This document shows positions 44,046 through 53,772 of a stretch of DNA of 54,034 nt, one piece after another (the first letter of the stretch is position 1; each line of letters starts with the position of its first letter). This stretch comes from an uncultured Paracoccaceae bacterium (GTDB lineage Bacteria > Pseudomonadota > Alphaproteobacteria > Rhodobacterales > Rhodobacteraceae). Location: assembly GCA_947501025.1 (NCBI GenBank), contig CANMUM010000012.1:1-54034 (forward strand). Reading direction: 5' to 3'. The notes under the pieces were generated by a model. It ran no database searches. It was not told the origin of the DNA and was given only the letters and a program-made list of their open reading frames with translations. Made by a program: the position numbers and the translations under genes.

Positions 44046-45577
44046 ACATGATGACGACGAATACACGCGATTATCTACTGTCACTTTGCCATTTGGTAAG
44101 GGATAGAAACGCTTTGTCCGCGCTGCGTAAAGCATGTCAAATCTATATTGAACTTAATAACGCACAAACAGCTGCATTGTTTTTGTTTAATTCACAGCGG
44201 ACACATTTTTATTTGGCTTCGGCGATTAAATCTGGAGATGCCAATTTTGCACCAGATGCCTTACAAATTGAAATGATGTTGGAGCGAGAAGGGCTAGTGT
44301 GCCCGATTTCAAATGCGGTTGTTTTGGCGAAAACGGTTGAATTTGAGATGGCAAACTCAGCTTACTCAATCGAACCATTCTCGACTCTTTTTGGGGATGC
44401 TTTTTCGTGGTTGAAATTTCAACCAATGAACACAGCTGATGGTGGCACACTTGGTGTAATGCTGACAATTGGTGCAGATGAAACTCTTATAAAAAATTCC
44501 GCTTTAAACGATCTTATTGAAGAGGCGGTAAGTGTTCGTGTTAGTGAAGTTATTGAGCAGCAAGTCCATAAGGAAGAAAGTGAACGACTGCGCAAATCAT
44601 TAAGTGTGGTTACACGTGATCGTGAGCAACTGAAAAATCGTCTGCAGAAACACGGATCAAAATTTGTTGGTAAGACCGCAAAGATAAAAGATCTACGCAA
44701 GAAAATTGAACAATATGCTCAGCACTCATCTCCAGTCCTGTTATTGGGTGATCAAGGGACGATGCGTACGCAGGCTGCACGTGAAATTCATCAAATATCT
44801 GATGTGAGCGATGGTCGCTTTGTTAGCATTGATGCGGCAATGATTGCCGAAGGCTCAGAAATATATGCACTTTGCGGTGCTAAACGAGGCGCGATAAAAG
44901 GTGTCGCTGCTGCGCATACGGGTGTTATCGCTCAGGCATCGGAGGGTACTTTATTTATTGAGAATGTCGATAAGCTTTCTATGACCGGACAGAAAATATT
45001 ACTTGATGTCATCGATACGAGACAAGTTCAGGCGATTGGATCAGAACGTCGCCGTCAAGTGAATGTTAGGCTTATTGCTTCTGCGGAAACTGCGTTTTTA
45101 TCGCCAAATGAAAGTGAAAATTTCATGCCAAGCTTAACACATTCGCTTTCTACATTTGTGGCGCATGTTCCAAATCTTCAGCAGCGTCTTGAAGACTTTG
45201 AAGAATTGCTTCAACAAGTATTGGATGAATATTCGGAACAATATAAGCGTGATCTTAGCTTTGATGCTGGTGCGGCTATGTTGCTCAGAACGCGGGATTA
45301 TCCAGGGAATATCAGAGAACTTAGGGCGCTTGTTTTTAAGCTGTGCAATATGGCTCGTGATCAGAGGGTTATAACAGCAAGCATGGTAAGAGATTTTTTA
45401 AATCATGATCAAATTGAGCTTGAAACGCACAGTTTTCGTGATGCTGTTAGTCATTTTGAACGGAGTCTTATTAAGCGTGCGCTCATCGCTAACGATGGAA
45501 GTAGAACCGCAGCAGCTCATGAACTTAATATACCGAAACGCACATTGGCGGAAAAATGCAGAAAGTATCAATTATGA
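44042..45577 (+). CDS. Enhancer-binding-type regulator with degenerate ATPase (VasH-like)
   Basis: A 511-residue protein laid out like T6SS sigma54 activators: an N-terminal GAF-like domain (about 1-170), an AAA-like centre (about 205-430) and a C-terminal Fis-type HTH (TAAAHELNIPKRTLAEKCRK). The centre is degenerate. Walker A reads GDQGTMRT from residue 236, with Met-Arg where Gly-Lys is needed; the GAFTGA loop reads GAIKGV; the Walker B region is TLFIENVD instead of the usual Asp-Glu form. It should bind DNA but probably cannot hydrolyse ATP or remodel sigma54 in the normal way. It starts inside the clpV stop. Confidence 0.83.
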   Translation: MNMMTTNTRDYLLSLCHLVRDRNALSALRKACQIYIELNNAQTAALFLFNSQRTHFYLASAIKSGDANFAPDALQIEMMLEREGLVCPISNAVVLAKTVEFEMANSAYSIEPFSTLFGDAFSWLKFQPMNTADGGTLGVMLTIGADETLIKNSALNDLIEEAVSVRVSEVIEQQVHKEESERLRKSLSVVTRDREQLKNRLQKHGSKFVGKTAKIKDLRKKIEQYAQHSSPVLLLGDQGTMRTQAAREIHQISDVSDGRFVSIDAAMIAEGSEIYALCGAKRGAIKGVAAAHTGVIAQASEGTLFIENVDKLSMTGQKILLDVIDTRQVQAIGSERRRQVNVRLIASAETAFLSPNESENFMPSLTHSLSTFVAHVPNLQQRLEDFEELLQQVLDEYSEQYKRDLSFDAGAAMLLRTRDYPGNIRELRALVFKLCNMARDQRVITASMVRDFLNHDQIELETHSFRDAVSHFERSLIKRALIANDGSRTAAAHELNIPKRTLAEKCRKYQL

Positions 45578-46338
45578 AAAATACAATATTTGGAACTTGT
45601 TTAGCACTGGCGTTATTTGGCAATTCATATGCCTTAAATGTGGATGATGACGCTTTAAAAAATTGTCAATCTGTGACGGCACGACTTGATAGATTGTTTT
45701 GTTACGATGAATTGCTTGGAACAAAAATTATGGGCGTGAACACATCACCTGTTGATCCGACATCGCCTATGACTGCTGATGCAAAACGTGCGTTCCATCT
45801 CGCAGCATCCAAAGAACGCTCGGATAAGGATATTGCTCTTGCGCTTTATAAATCGAATACAATGGATGTATGGGAAGAATATGATGCGCCATTATTCGGA
45901 TATTTGGAGGGGCTTAACGAAACTGATGTTGAAGATCTCAAGCAGAAGGCTGATCTTTGGCTCGCACTTGAATCACGAGAAGACACGGGCGTTAAATCCG
46001 TGTTGGCATTGAGTTGTCAAACCAATATCACAAATTTTGAGATATATCTCCAGACACCGCTGCCCACCGGCTATAATAAGGTGCGGTTTATCAGCTCAAA
46101 CATTAGTCGGAATAGTTCACGAGATGTTGAGTTGCGTGTACGCACAATTTCTAAGGGCTATAAATTGCAGATGCCTCGCGGGCTTGAAGGCATTCGTTTA
46201 ATTGGACAGCTTCTTAATGATGATGTGCTTCAAATGTCATTCCATAATGGAGATGAGATTCAGAGCGCATTTTTTGACACAAATAAACTAAACACAGTTA
46301 TCAAACATCTTGGTCGCCATTGCGACTGGGCGAATTGA
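45574..46338 (+). CDS. vasI: T6SS-associated protein VasI/TagO type
   Basis: A 254-residue exported protein. A signal peptide (MKNTIFGTCLALALFGNSYA) is followed by the marker NCQSVTARLDRLFCYDELLG, the conserved Cys-x-RLDRL-x-CYDE block of VasI/TagO proteins. The two cysteines may form a disulfide. ATG 45574 overlaps the regulator stop and opens the signal peptide; an in-frame start 18 bp earlier is less likely. Family role in assembly is not well defined. Confidence 0.84.
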   Translation: MKNTIFGTCLALALFGNSYALNVDDDALKNCQSVTARLDRLFCYDELLGTKIMGVNTSPVDPTSPMTADAKRAFHLAASKERSDKDIALALYKSNTMDVWEEYDAPLFGYLEGLNETDVEDLKQKADLWLALESREDTGVKSVLALSCQTNITNFEIYLQTPLPTGYNKVRFISSNISRNSSRDVELRVRTISKGYKLQMPRGLEGIRLIGQLLNDDVLQMSFHNGDEIQSAFFDTNKLNTVIKHLGRHCDWAN

Positions 46339-46351
46339 TTGGGGGAATGAA

Positions 46352-49300
46352 ATGAAACGTTTACTAAATATATTGAAGAAAATTTTACACCCAACCGTAT
46401 TTACGATTTTGGTGCTGGTGATTATTGGATTTGTTGTCCGATATTTTGGTGAAAAATTGGGATATGGTCAAATCAAACCATTTGGTTCCGAATCCGTACG
46501 GAATTGGGTTTCATTCATTGCATGGTTTGTTGCAGCGGCATGGGCAAGCTGGGCGATTGGCAGTTGGCTTTGGCAGCTGTTTAAAAACCGCAATTCAAAA
46601 AAAGAAAAAGTTGAGCCTTCCCGCCTTGAACTTGAAGGCCAAGCGATGCGCGATATATTTGAACGTGTCACTAAGATTATTCGTCTTAAATGGCATGGAA
46701 AAGGGCGCTTCAAATACGCAATGCCTTGGTATGTTGTTCTGGGAAAGAAAGATGCTGGAAAGACATCTTTGATTGATAATGTTGGCCTTCGTTTTCCAAT
46801 TGATCATGAAGTTGAAACAGAGTTGCGCGAATTTAAGGGCTTTGAAGCCGCTGATTTTGCAAGCTGGCGAATATCAGGAAATGATGCGGTTTTGATCGAT
46901 CTTCAGGGTGAGTTTTTTGTGCCACATGAAGATCGCACTGATGTGCAGCGCAGGCTGTGGGAATCATTTCTGGTATTGTTAAAGAAATACCGCCCACGCC
47001 GTCCATTAAACGGTATAGTTTTGGCAATTGATGCTGTCGAATTTTTCCAAATGTCGCTGACTGAACGTGAAGATTATGCGCTTCTTGTGAGACGCACAAT
47101 CAGTGATCTGGTAGATGATCTTGGAACAAAGTTGCCAGTATATGTGACTTTCACAAAGCTTGATTTGGTAGCTGGCTTTAATGAATATTTCAATGCTCTC
47201 AAGGGTGAAGACCGTGAGTCACTATTTGGGTTCCATTTTGAATATCGTCGGAATGGGAAGCAAGATTGGCTAGAGCAGTTTTCAGAGCAGCAAGAGGAGT
47301 TTCTAGGCTCATTGCGCAGCCATGTCGGCGACATGTTGTACAATATCCGTACCGTTGAAGCGCGTCGTGAAGCATTCACATTCTACCGCACGTTTTTTGG
47401 TATTGAGAGCCCAATGAGAGCATTTCTTGAGGCCGCCTTGTCTTCAGACAAGTTCTCGACACCACCTGAAGTGAGGGGTATATACTTTACATCCGTGCGG
47501 CAAGAAAATGCTCCAGATAATATATTTTATCAATCTGTGGGCGAACGTTACGGTTTACCTGCGCCACTTTATGGAACTGCTCAAGGCCGCTCTCACCCAT
47601 TCTTTGTGACGCGACTTTTCAATAAAGTTATCTTCCCTGAAGCCTCCCTAGCAGGTGCAAATATGAGAGTGGAGCAATTGCAGCGTTACCGCTCTTTGAT
47701 GGCGGTTCTTGGATCTGCTGGTGTGATTATTTTGACATCTCTCTTTTGGTTGCGTCAATACACAACAAATCTCAACAAAGCCGATTTTGTTGAAACAAAA
47801 GTTGATGACTTTATGGCTGCAAATATGTCTGCAATTGATGGGGCTAATCAAGCGGAGTTTTTGCCTCCCTTAAATACAATTGGAGAAGCGACTTTAGCCT
47901 TTGGAAACTATCGTGAGAAAAATATACTCACCTCTTTAGGATCACTTTATCAGGGTAAACGCCTAGGTCCTATTACTGATAAGGCTTATCAATCGGCGCT
48001 CAACGAAGTCTTCGTTCCATCTTTGGTAAAAGATGTCGAAACAAAGCTGCGCAATATTTGTCCTAAAGGATCAGATGAAGAGTTGAATCTGTTGCGCGTA
48101 TACCGCATGCTTGGCGAAATCGAAGGTCGAGAGAATGGTAATATCCAAGCATATTATCGTGATGTTTGGCAGTCGCAGTTTGAAGGAAATGCAGAAACTC
48201 AAGACGATCTTAATGCGCATCTTGATTATGCATTGGCATATTCGCCACAATCTTATGAAATTGATACAGATCTTGTGATTGATTCCCAACGCAATTTGGC
48301 TGGAGTTTTACCTTTCAAGCGTGTTTATAGTTCACTAAGGGCTAAAGCTGATAGAGAGCTTGTAAATCCGGAGTCGTTTATTACCGCGGCTGGATCGAGC
48401 TTTGATCTTGTTTACACGTCTGTTGATAAAAACGAAAGTTCGACCATATCTACCACCGATGATGGTTGTGGTTTTGTTTCAGCAGATACGCGCGAATTGC
48501 CTCCGTTCATCATTCCAGAGTTTTATTCAAAAGAAGCGTTCTTTGGGTTTTTCTTGGAAAACAATAAAGAACTCCCACGAATTGCAGCTGATGATTTATG
48601 GGTGCTTGGCGCGCTTGCAAATGCGCAATATAGCGAGGCTGATTATGACATGATTGAGCAAAATATTCGCGAAATTTATGTGGATGACTATATTCAAACT
48701 TGGCGAGACCAGCTTAATGGCCTGCAGATTCATAAGTTCGAGAATATTCGTGACGCGATTGAGGTTACAAAAGTATTAGGTAGCTCAGATAGCCCAATCA
48801 GACGCATAGCACAGCTTGTTTCGGATCATACAAATATATATGAAAATATAGATGATGCTGATGGAAATGTTGAAGGTGTGGCATCTCAATTGCCAAGTGA
48901 TAAAAACCTTGTTGCAGGCCTCGAGATTAAGCGTTCTTTCCGTGAAATTCAAAAAATGCTTGTAAGCACCAGTGATGAAATTCCTACAAAAGTATCGACC
49001 ATGATACAGGCGAATGCAGATCTCTATGAATATCTCAAGCAAATTCAAGATGATGCATCACCATCTCAAAAAGCATTAGAGGTTGCGATTGAGCGCGCCC
49101 AATTAAAAGGTGACGATCCAATTTATGTGCTGAAGCGGATTGCAGATAAGCTACCCGCACCGTTCAATCGTCAGCTTAATCAAGTTGCCGATGACGCATG
49201 GCGCGTCATTTTGGATATGGCTGCTGTTGCACTGAATGAGAAATGGCAAAATGAAATATATGGCGATTACGAACGTTTAATTGCTGGGCGTTTTCCTTTT

Positions 49301-49978
49301 ACGGTAGGAAGCGAGGATGATCTGCCTTTGGAGGATTTCGAAGGTTTTTTCTCGCCGGAGGGCATACTCGACAAATTCTATCGTGAGGAACTTCTCGTTT
49401 TTGTTGACGAAACAACAGGAAACCCAAGAGAAATTGCTGGCAATGCATTGTCAGTTGAGTCTGAGTTCATTGAATCGATTAAAAAGGCACAACAAATAAC
49501 AAAAAACTTTTTTGATGACAGCGGTAATCTCAATCTTGCATTCAACGTCAGCCCAATTGCCATGAGCAATAACTCGTTGAGAGCGACACTTAATGTCGAG
49601 GGTCAGTTGGTCAGTTACGCCCACGGCCCAAGAGGGCATACGAAATTGGTATGGCCCAATGTTGCTGATGGTGTAATTGGTTCGCGTGTTGATATTTCTC
49701 CAACATCCAAAAACGGAAGGTCTTTCAGCGTGAGTTCCGCGGGTCCATGGTCGCTCATTCGTTTAATTGAGCAAGGAAGCCGTGTAAACGTAACGAATAA
49801 CTCAGCAGATATCAGCTTTGCACCTTCGGAAGGTAATTGGGTTGTTTGGCGTTTTAGAAGTGAGAGCCAGGTCAACTTATTTCTGAATTCTCCTCTGTCA
49901 AACTTTTCTCTTCCAGAAAAATTAAATGCAAAGGGGCGTGCCGTGCGCAACTTTGAAGATATTGATTTAGTATCTTAA
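46352..49978 (+). CDS. tssM: T6SS inner-membrane protein TssM (IcmF)
   Basis: A 1208-residue membrane-complex protein. Helices lie at about residues 13-30 and 52-74, then a cytoplasmic NTPase domain, then a third helix near 448-466 (LGSAGVIILTSLFWLR) and a large periplasmic part. Walker A is intact (GKKDAGKT, 131-138), followed by IDLQGEFFV and IDAVEFFQMS. The C-terminal region has KLVWPNVADG and GPWSLIRLIEQGS, the usual TssM end that meets TssJ. GGGGGAATG precedes ATG 46352; an earlier in-frame start lies in vasI. Full-length. Confidence 0.96.
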   Translation: MKRLLNILKKILHPTVFTILVLVIIGFVVRYFGEKLGYGQIKPFGSESVRNWVSFIAWFVAAAWASWAIGSWLWQLFKNRNSKKEKVEPSRLELEGQAMRDIFERVTKIIRLKWHGKGRFKYAMPWYVVLGKKDAGKTSLIDNVGLRFPIDHEVETELREFKGFEAADFASWRISGNDAVLIDLQGEFFVPHEDRTDVQRRLWESFLVLLKKYRPRRPLNGIVLAIDAVEFFQMSLTEREDYALLVRRTISDLVDDLGTKLPVYVTFTKLDLVAGFNEYFNALKGEDRESLFGFHFEYRRNGKQDWLEQFSEQQEEFLGSLRSHVGDMLYNIRTVEARREAFTFYRTFFGIESPMRAFLEAALSSDKFSTPPEVRGIYFTSVRQENAPDNIFYQSVGERYGLPAPLYGTAQGRSHPFFVTRLFNKVIFPEASLAGANMRVEQLQRYRSLMAVLGSAGVIILTSLFWLRQYTTNLNKADFVETKVDDFMAANMSAIDGANQAEFLPPLNTIGEATLAFGNYREKNILTSLGSLYQGKRLGPITDKAYQSALNEVFVPSLVKDVETKLRNICPKGSDEELNLLRVYRMLGEIEGRENGNIQAYYRDVWQSQFEGNAETQDDLNAHLDYALAYSPQSYEIDTDLVIDSQRNLAGVLPFKRVYSSLRAKADRELVNPESFITAAGSSFDLVYTSVDKNESSTISTTDDGCGFVSADTRELPPFIIPEFYSKEAFFGFFLENNKELPRIAADDLWVLGALANAQYSEADYDMIEQNIREIYVDDYIQTWRDQLNGLQIHKFENIRDAIEVTKVLGSSDSPIRRIAQLVSDHTNIYENIDDADGNVEGVASQLPSDKNLVAGLEIKRSFREIQKMLVSTSDEIPTKVSTMIQANADLYEYLKQIQDDASPSQKALEVAIERAQLKGDDPIYVLKRIADKLPAPFNRQLNQVADDAWRVILDMAAVALNEKWQNEIYGDYERLIAGRFPFTVGSEDDLPLEDFEGFFSPEGILDKFYREELLVFVDETTGNPREIAGNALSVESEFIESIKKAQQITKNFFDDSGNLNLAFNVSPIAMSNNSLRATLNVEGQLVSYAHGPRGHTKLVWPNVADGVIGSRVDISPTSKNGRSFSVSSAGPWSLIRLIEQGSRVNVTNNSADISFAPSEGNWVVWRFRSESQVNLFLNSPLSNFSLPEKLNAKGRAVRNFEDIDLVS

Positions 49979-49993
49979 GGTGGGCTGAAGTTA

Positions 49994-51301
49994 ATGGAGC
50001 ATGCTGAATTAAAAAAGCTTATTTGCAAAGCTGTGAACGTGGGAGAGGATATCAATCCACATACTGCTGAGCAGCTTGATATTATTGATGCCGAGCTTTT
50101 AAAACTTGGCACGCTCTCGCATGATTCAATTGATTGGAAAGCTGGAAGGATAGCTTCTGAGAATTTACTTGCAACACATAAAAACATAAAAGCTTTAACC
50201 CTCATATGGAATGATTTACTTCGGCAGGCCACTGCCGAAAATGTGTTACTTGTCATAGAGACCATTAACTTTGTTATTGAACATCAGCTTGACATTATAC
50301 ATCCATTTGAAAAAAAATTTAATCGCCTCAAATCTGCTCGCCTAAAGGAAATCATATTGGCTGCCATGGGGAAAACCGCTGCGGTTGATTTTAGTGATAA
50401 TCAAATTTCTGAACTCAATCAGTTGCTTGATGTGCTTAGAAAGATTGCTCCGTCTTATGGCATTGATGCTGATAAGATTGAAGTTTTTGAGTTGGGCGAA
50501 AGAACACAGGTAAGCTCTGAGGGTGGCGCCAATGGTGTTTCATCCGTGTTGGATGCAAAGGGTCGTGCAGACTTAAGACGCGATATCAGATTGCTTGCAT
50601 CTAAAATCACCAACCACGATCCTGATGCAGGTGTTGCATATTTTTTAAGGAGCTATGGCGCTTGGATGGAGCTTACATCTCTGCCAGAAAGTGATGCCAC
50701 GGGCATTACGTCTATGAATGCAATGCCTGGGTCGATTGTTTCAGAATTTAATAAGGAGCTGGAATTGCCCAGTTCATCAGGGCTTCAAAGGTTGGAGGAT
50801 CGTCTATCCAATAGCCCTGATTGGTTCGAAGGCCATTTCATGGCATCACAAATTGCAGACAAATTGGGCTTAAATAGTGTTAGCAAATTAATCCGCCAAC
50901 GTGTTCAATATAGGCTTCGACAGCTTCCTGAAATACAGAATTTACGCTACGCAAATGGTGACCCAATTGTGCCAGACAACATCAAAGAGTGGGTGAATAC
51001 GCAGCCAATCGAAAAGAGTTTTAAGAAAGATAAATCTCAATATCGTGATAAAAATGATGTTGAAGAAGTTGTCTCAGTACAGGATCTACTTGAACAGTTT
51101 GAATCGTTATATAAAAGTAATATTACAATTAAGGACAAATCAATAAAATCGATACAAATTGCTAAAAAACTTAGAGATCTAAAATTAACTCATTTAAGTA
51201 AGAAAGTTTTGGCAGAGGTTAATGATCTATTTTCAAATACATCTATTCAAGAATGGGAACCAGATCTTTATAAAGAGATCAAATTATTGATGGCAGAGTA
51301 A
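49994..51301 (+). CDS. tssA: T6SS assembly protein TssA
   Basis: A 435-residue protein with the ImpA-type N-terminal domain (SIDWKAGRIASENLLATHKN and LIWNDLLRQATAENVLLVIE, then EKKFNRLKSARLKEIILA). It has a helical middle and a VasJ-like C-terminal half (LEDRLSNSPDWFEGHFMASQ, NLRYANGDPIVPDNIKEW). TssA recruits baseplate parts and caps the growing sheath. It starts 15 bp after tssM and is the last clear T6SS gene here. Confidence 0.9.
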   Translation: MEHAELKKLICKAVNVGEDINPHTAEQLDIIDAELLKLGTLSHDSIDWKAGRIASENLLATHKNIKALTLIWNDLLRQATAENVLLVIETINFVIEHQLDIIHPFEKKFNRLKSARLKEIILAAMGKTAAVDFSDNQISELNQLLDVLRKIAPSYGIDADKIEVFELGERTQVSSEGGANGVSSVLDAKGRADLRRDIRLLASKITNHDPDAGVAYFLRSYGAWMELTSLPESDATGITSMNAMPGSIVSEFNKELELPSSSGLQRLEDRLSNSPDWFEGHFMASQIADKLGLNSVSKLIRQRVQYRLRQLPEIQNLRYANGDPIVPDNIKEWVNTQPIEKSFKKDKSQYRDKNDVEEVVSVQDLLEQFESLYKSNITIKDKSIKSIQIAKKLRDLKLTHLSKKVLAEVNDLFSNTSIQEWEPDLYKEIKLLMAE

Positions 51302-51574
51302 GCAGCGGCATTGTAAGAGTAACTTAAACGGGTAAGAGGCTGTATTAGAAGTAAACCTTGCAGGTGTCCTGCTGCTTTGCATCTACAATTCAGGCTTCAG
51401 ATAAGTTACAAAGATTACGATATATTGAAGGAAGGGTTGCGGGAGGTTGCATTTATTAACCAAAAATGATTATTGCTATTTTAATAAATTCGTTAATGCT
51501 TTAGCAAAATAGTGTAATGATTGTTAACGTCATTTTAGTACATTAACATTGCTTTAAACAAGAAAGGGCAATCT
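51302..51574. other. Intergenic region between tssA and the Hint-domain gene
   Basis: GCAGGTGTCCTGC at about 51360-51372 can form a 5-bp hairpin with a 3-base loop, a weak terminator candidate for the T6SS operon. CTATTTT and AAAATAG form an inverted repeat further on (about 51476-51511). AAGAAAGGG precedes the Hint-domain gene, which probably has its own promoter. Confidence 0.4.
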
Positions 51575-52729
51575 ATGGCAGACGTATTTATTTCGGAAAT
51601 TGAATATTTTGGCGCAGGTGTTACATCTGGAGAGTATGTAGAGATCACTATCCTCAAAACAGAGGATTTAAGTGATTATACCGTTTCATTCTATAATGAA
51701 GACGGCTTGGCGTATGGTGCGCCTTCTTCAGATTATTTTACAGATAGCCCTGCTGAAATAACATTGGCTGAAGTATCGGCGCTGACGGGAACGCCTGGTT
51801 CTGTGGCTGCAACCACAACGGGATCCGTGGATCTTCAAATCGTGGAGCATCCCGAATATTCAGATTATTGGGTCATACAAATACCTGCGGCTTTTACTGT
51901 GGTGCTAGGAAACGATACACACGCTCAGGCCGTCGCTTTAACGAATACAGCTACTGATACAACAATTGATGCCTATAGTATCGGTACGACTTTTTCTAGC
52001 GGTACAGATGATTTGCCAGATGAAGGTGTGGCCGCCGGGGAATCATTAACATCGGTTGGTACCTGGGACACCAATGTTGACTCTATTCAAATTGATAGTG
52101 AAGGCACCATCACCAATGATGAGACAGAGACTATCGGTGATAGTGAGATTATTATCTGCTTTACATCTGGAACGCTGATTGCAACTGAAAATGGCCATGT
52201 GGCTATCGATGATCTTGTTGTTGGTGATATGGTCGAAACGATGGATCATGGGCTTCAGCCTATCCGTTGGATTGGCTCCACAAAGCGCAAGGCTGTAGGC
52301 AAGCTAGCACCCGTTTTGATCCGCAAAGGTGCGCTTGGCAATGAGCGGGATTTACGGGTTTCGCAACAACATAGAATGCTCTTAAAAGGTTATCAGGCAG
52401 AAGTTTTATTTGGTGAAGATGCGCAGTTGGTATCTGCTAAGTCATTGGTTAATGGGTCTTCCGTCGCCATAGATGAAGGTGGCGAGGTCGAATATTTCCA
52501 TATGATGTTTGATCAACATGAGATTGTATTTGCAGAAGGAGCGGCTTCAGAAAGCTTCCATCCTGGCGTTGAATCTTTTGCCGCTCTGGATCAAGCCGCG
52601 CGCAATGAGATTTTTGAAATATTTCCACAACTTAAATCATATGATTTTACCGATTACGGGCCGCTTGCGTATCCCAATGCGCGCCATAACGAAGCCATAG
52701 TACTTGGAAAATATATGGTGGCGGTTTAG
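51575..52729 (+). CDS. Hint (hedgehog/intein) domain protein
   Basis: A 384-residue protein. The first 190 residues are an acidic, beta-rich domain starting ADVFISEIEYFGAG and GEYVEITI, somewhat like a lamin-tail-type fold; no signal peptide is seen. From Cys195 (CFTSGTLIATENG) comes a Hint_2 module with IDDLVVGDMVETMDHG, QPIRWIG, LRVSQQHRMLL and a HEIVFAEGAASESF block. Hint modules cleave or splice themselves at the Cys; here no long C-terminal extein is present. Such proteins are common in marine alphaproteobacteria and often secreted. Its site after tssA makes a T6SS link possible but unproven. Confidence 0.85.
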   Translation: MADVFISEIEYFGAGVTSGEYVEITILKTEDLSDYTVSFYNEDGLAYGAPSSDYFTDSPAEITLAEVSALTGTPGSVAATTTGSVDLQIVEHPEYSDYWVIQIPAAFTVVLGNDTHAQAVALTNTATDTTIDAYSIGTTFSSGTDDLPDEGVAAGESLTSVGTWDTNVDSIQIDSEGTITNDETETIGDSEIIICFTSGTLIATENGHVAIDDLVVGDMVETMDHGLQPIRWIGSTKRKAVGKLAPVLIRKGALGNERDLRVSQQHRMLLKGYQAEVLFGEDAQLVSAKSLVNGSSVAIDEGGEVEYFHMMFDQHEIVFAEGAASESFHPGVESFAALDQAARNEIFEIFPQLKSYDFTDYGPLAYPNARHNEAIVLGKYMVAV

Positions 52730-52804
52730 TTTTATTGTAAAATCAATTCTGACCCGTCTTTGATTTCCGCGTAAGCGTGCACGCACAAAGTTCAAACTAC
52801 TCGG

Positions 52805-53200
52805 TTAAGGCAGTTGCTTGTTTCTGTTTATAGGATTACTGAGTTTTTCGTGATTGAGATGGTTGTAGATTTGAGCATGGAGATTCGTGAATTTTTGGAG
52901 CATTGCAGGGCTTTTAAACTCCTGCATCGCGTGTTCTCGTCGTCGAAATGTAAGATACGAATTCTTGCATCTGTTGTTTGATATCATGCCACAAAGTTGC
53001 TGATATTCAGCGCACGTTTCTTTAAATGCGGCGCGATATGATGGACATTTATCCGTTGTGATTGCCTGTCTAGAACCGTATTTCTTCATTGTTTTGATAA
53101 AGAATTTAAGCGTGGCACGCTTATTGCAACGTTCTTCGCTCAAAATAGTTCACAGGATCTTTTTCTATTCCTTGTCAGTGGTCGCCCGTGTGTCACAAAT
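52805..53200 (-). pseudogene. IS6-family transposase remnant of another subgroup
   Basis: The open part (52805-53143) holds TTDKCPSYRAAFKETCAEY, SNNRCKNSYLTFRRREHAMQ and LHAQIYNHLNHE, matching the C-terminal half of an IS6-type transposase. At the third catalytic position the usual Glu (N-R-A-E-N-S-H) is Lys (RCKNSY). Upstream, weak matches such as WRYL and GDH continue to about 53200 through stops and a frame change. The N-terminal third is missing. It is dead and differs from the elements at 3463 and 5431. Confidence 0.75.
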
Positions 53201-53247
53201 ATCTCCACTTACCTTTGACCTTACCAATATTTTATCGGAACGGTTTT

Positions 53248-53772
53248 ATGCCAAGCAGCAAAGCAGATGAAACTTTCTATATAACGAGCATTAGTGGATC
53301 TCAGTATGAGATCACGTTTAGGCAAGCGATGTCTTGGATTAAGAGTTGGAGATTTTATGTTTTTTTCGTGCTCGCAAACATAGCTCTGATAGCTTTTGCA
53401 CCTCATAACAAACCATATGGTTTAGAAGTTGCAGATAGGTTTTTGTTCTGGCCGATAATTTCATCTGAATATGTCATAGTCTATATCATAGCAATGTGGA
53501 TAGGCAGTCGATATGCATCTTCCAAAGAAGGCCGCGTTTATTATACGCCTTACGGTTTTCTTGTGGGTTCTATAGTTGGTACATATTCAGGTGCGTTTCT
53601 TCTTTCGTATCTTACAGGAGCTGAACCTGATTTATCCATATACAAGGCAATGGAAGTATTTTTTAATTTATTATTTGGAAGCCTGTTCGAGGTTATTTTC
53701 TTCGCATATTGCGTAAAAGATATTAATAAAACTGGCAAAAAAGGGCCCCAGCATGAATGGGAAATGTTTTAA
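53248..53772 (+). CDS. Unknown four-helix membrane protein
   Basis: A 174-residue protein with a polar N-terminus (MPSSKADETFYITSISGSQY) and about four membrane helices at residues 36-52, 66-86, 103-123 and 135-156. I do not recognise a family. The start at 53248 has a weak ribosome site (CGGAACGG); an in-frame codon at 53188 would place the start inside the neighbouring transposase remnant. The C-terminus ends soon after the last helix (GKKGPQHEWEMF). Confidence 0.6.
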   Translation: MPSSKADETFYITSISGSQYEITFRQAMSWIKSWRFYVFFVLANIALIAFAPHNKPYGLEVADRFLFWPIISSEYVIVYIIAMWIGSRYASSKEGRVYYTPYGFLVGSIVGTYSGAFLLSYLTGAEPDLSIYKAMEVFFNLLFGSLFEVIFFAYCVKDINKTGKKGPQHEWEMF

